Positions 5,313-6,061 of a stretch of DNA of 6,061 bases are shown here, piece after piece (positions within the stretch are counted from its first letter, which is position 1; each line of letters opens with the position of its first letter). Made by a program: the position numbers and the translations under genes. A model generated the notes under the pieces. The model was not told the origin of the DNA. It saw only the letters and a list, made by a program, of their open reading frames with translations, and did not search any database. Source of the stretch: Paracoccus sp. (in: a-proteobacteria) (lineage in GTDB: Bacteria; Pseudomonadota; Alphaproteobacteria; Rhodobacterales; Rhodobacteraceae); the NCBI GenBank assembly GCA_031178645.1, contig JAPSIP010000104.1, forward strand, positions 1 to 6,061. Reading direction: 5' to 3'.

Positions 5313-6061
5313 CGCGCGGCCTCCTCGGTGAAAAAGTCCGACACGGTGGGCAGGCGGTCGCCGGTCGCATGTTCCGGCAGGGCCGACAGCAGCGCGCGGG
5401 TATAGGGGCTTTGGGGGTTCTCGAACAGATCCAGCACCTCGGCCTCTTCCATCTTGCGGCCCTTGTACTGCACGACCACGCGGTCGGCGGTTTCGGCCAC
5501 CACGCCCATGTCATGGGTGATCAGGATCAGGCCCATGCCGTAATCTTCCTGCAACGACATCAGCAGATCCAGGATCTGCTTCTGGATGGTCACGTCAAGC
5601 GCGGTCGTCGGTTCATCCGCGATCAGCAGCCTGGGGTTCGAGGCGATGGCGATGGCGATCATCACCCGCTGGCATTGCCCGCCCGACATCTGGTGGGGAT
5701 AGGATTTCAGCTTTTCTTCCGGTTCCGGGATGCCCACCGAACGGAACAGGTCCAACGCGCGGTCGCGGGCGGCCTTGCCCGACAGGCCCAGGTTGAAGCG
5801 CAGCACTTCCTCGATCTGGAAGCCAACCGTGAAGGACGGGTTCAGCGAGGCCACGGGTTCCTGGAAGATCATCGTGATCTCGCGCCCGATCAGGCGGCGA
5901 CGCTGGGCCGGGGTCATCGCCAGGATGTCCTGGCCGTCATAGGTCATCTCGTCCGCGGTGACGGTGGCGGTGTCGGGCAGAAGGCCCATCACCGCCAGCA
6001 TCGACACCGACTTGCCCGACCCGGATTCGCCCACGATCGCCAGAACCTCGGCGCGGTCCAC
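5309..6061 (-). CDS. Dipeptide/oligopeptide-type ABC transporter ATP-binding protein, DppD/OppD-like, 5' end missing
   Basis: The C-terminal 250 residues of the first ATPase of the Opp/Dpp-type importer. Numbered from the window edge: Walker A G11-E-S-G-S-G-K17-S18-V, Q-loop Q67 followed by E-P-V-A-S-L-N-P, signature M125-S-G-G-Q129, Walker B L145-L-I-A-D149-E150, then [10 protein letters not shown], and switch histidine H183. This V-after-S Walker A and the [10 protein letters not shown] run are typical of the D subunit. The GTG codon at the edge (6061-6059) is not the start: family members have about 35-40 residues before the V-D-x-x-E-V-L-A-I-V-G strand, so the true start lies beyond 6061. 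After S-P-Y-T-R (218-222) only 28 residues remain, so the usual cysteine-containing tail is absent. Residue 130 after SGGQ is cysteine, and I-A-I-A-I-A follows at 135-140. It is ATGA-coupled to the DppF-like gene. Confidence 0.93.
   Translation of the reverse strand: MDRAEVLAIVGESGSGKSVSMLAVMGLLPDTATVTADEMTYDGQDILAMTPAQRRRLIGREITMIFQEPVASLNPSFTVGFQIEEVLRFNLGLSGKAARDRALDLFRSVGIPEPEEKLKSYPHQMSGGQCQRVMIAIAIASNPRLLIADEPTTALDVTIQKQILDLLMSLQEDYGMGLILITHDMGVVAETADRVVVQYKGRKMEEAEVLDLFENPQSPYTRALLSALPEHATGDRLPTVSDFFTEEAAR
5320..5326 (-). promoter_or_regulatory. Strong ribosome-binding site for the DppF-like gene, inside the end of the DppD-like gene
   Basis: On the minus strand GAGGAGG covers 5326-5320, seven bases ahead of the ATG at 5312. 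It lies within the last codons of the upstream ATPase gene and fixes the start. A strong site plus an ATGA overlap fits coupled production of the two partner ATPases. Confidence 0.75.
5642..5659. repeat. Three tandem copies of GGCGAT inside the DppD-like gene
   Basis: The hexamer GGCGAT occurs three times without interruption. On the coding (minus) strand it reads ATC-GCC three times, giving I-A-I-A-I-A at residues 135-140 of the visible protein, in the helix just after the ABC signature. Unit length is a multiple of three, so changes in copy number would not shift the frame. Confidence 0.75.
6009..6031 (-). repeat. Direct repeat copy B: Walker A coding segment shared by the two Opp-type ATPases
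   Basis: This segment is identical over 23 bases to 5143-5165 and in the same orientation, 866 bases away. It encodes the Walker A loop of the DppD-like protein. Recombination between the copies would fuse the two ATPases in frame, since both copies encode the same residues. Confidence 0.8.

Noticed and set aside
4548..5405. 285-residue open frame on the plus strand opposite the DppF-like gene
   Set aside because: No family features and biased composition; the minus strand carries an intact ATPase with its own ribosome-binding site.
6059..6061. GTG at the right edge as the start of the DppD-like gene
   Set aside because: Starting there would remove the first strands of the ATPase domain that precede Walker A in every family member. 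The gene is simply cut by the window.
1..6061. Possible undescribed defence, mobile or regulatory RNA system
   Set aside because: All substantial coding capacity belongs to well-known ABC transporter subunits and one known oxidoreductase family. No unexplained coding stretch, repeat array, insertion element ends or atypical base composition was seen.

Overview
The window looks like an ordinary stretch of a high-GC bacterial chromosome or large plasmid. Codons end overwhelmingly in G or C, and the proteins resemble those of Alphaproteobacteria, probably Rhodobacterales such as Paracoccus or Rhodobacter relatives. That placement is a judgement from codon use and protein style, not from a marker gene. 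There is no rRNA, tRNA, CRISPR array, integrase or transposase, and no gene-free stretch longer than about 95 bases.

Left part (1-4442, plus strand): most of a carbohydrate-type (CUT1) ABC importer operon. In order it has the 3' end of a periplasmic substrate-binding protein, a 93-base intergenic region with two possible RNA hairpins, a MalF/UgpA-type permease, a MalG/UgpE-type permease, a Gfo/Idh/MocA-family NAD(P)-dependent oxidoreductase, and a MalK/UgpC-type ATPase. From the first permease onward the genes are packed with gaps of 10 or 9 bases or an ATGA overlap, so they almost certainly share a transcript. The binding protein would deliver a sugar, polyol or similar compound to the two permeases, the ATPase would drive uptake, and the oxidoreductase would probably act on the imported compound or a product of it. 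The sequence does not identify the substrate.

Right part (4461-6061, minus strand): the two ATPase subunits of a dipeptide/oligopeptide-type (Opp/Dpp/Nik) ABC importer. The DppD-like gene runs off the right edge and lacks its N-terminus. It overlaps the complete DppF-like gene by ATGA. Their permeases and binding protein would be expected upstream, beyond position 6061. The two operons converge with only 18 bases between their stop codons, and a small inverted repeat lies across that junction.

I found no convincing sign of an undescribed system. The points worth a second look are modest: the hairpin pair between binding protein and permease, the oxidoreductase placed inside the transporter operon, a shortened C-terminal domain in the MalK-type ATPase, and the absence of the usual C-terminal cysteine segment in both Opp-type ATPases.
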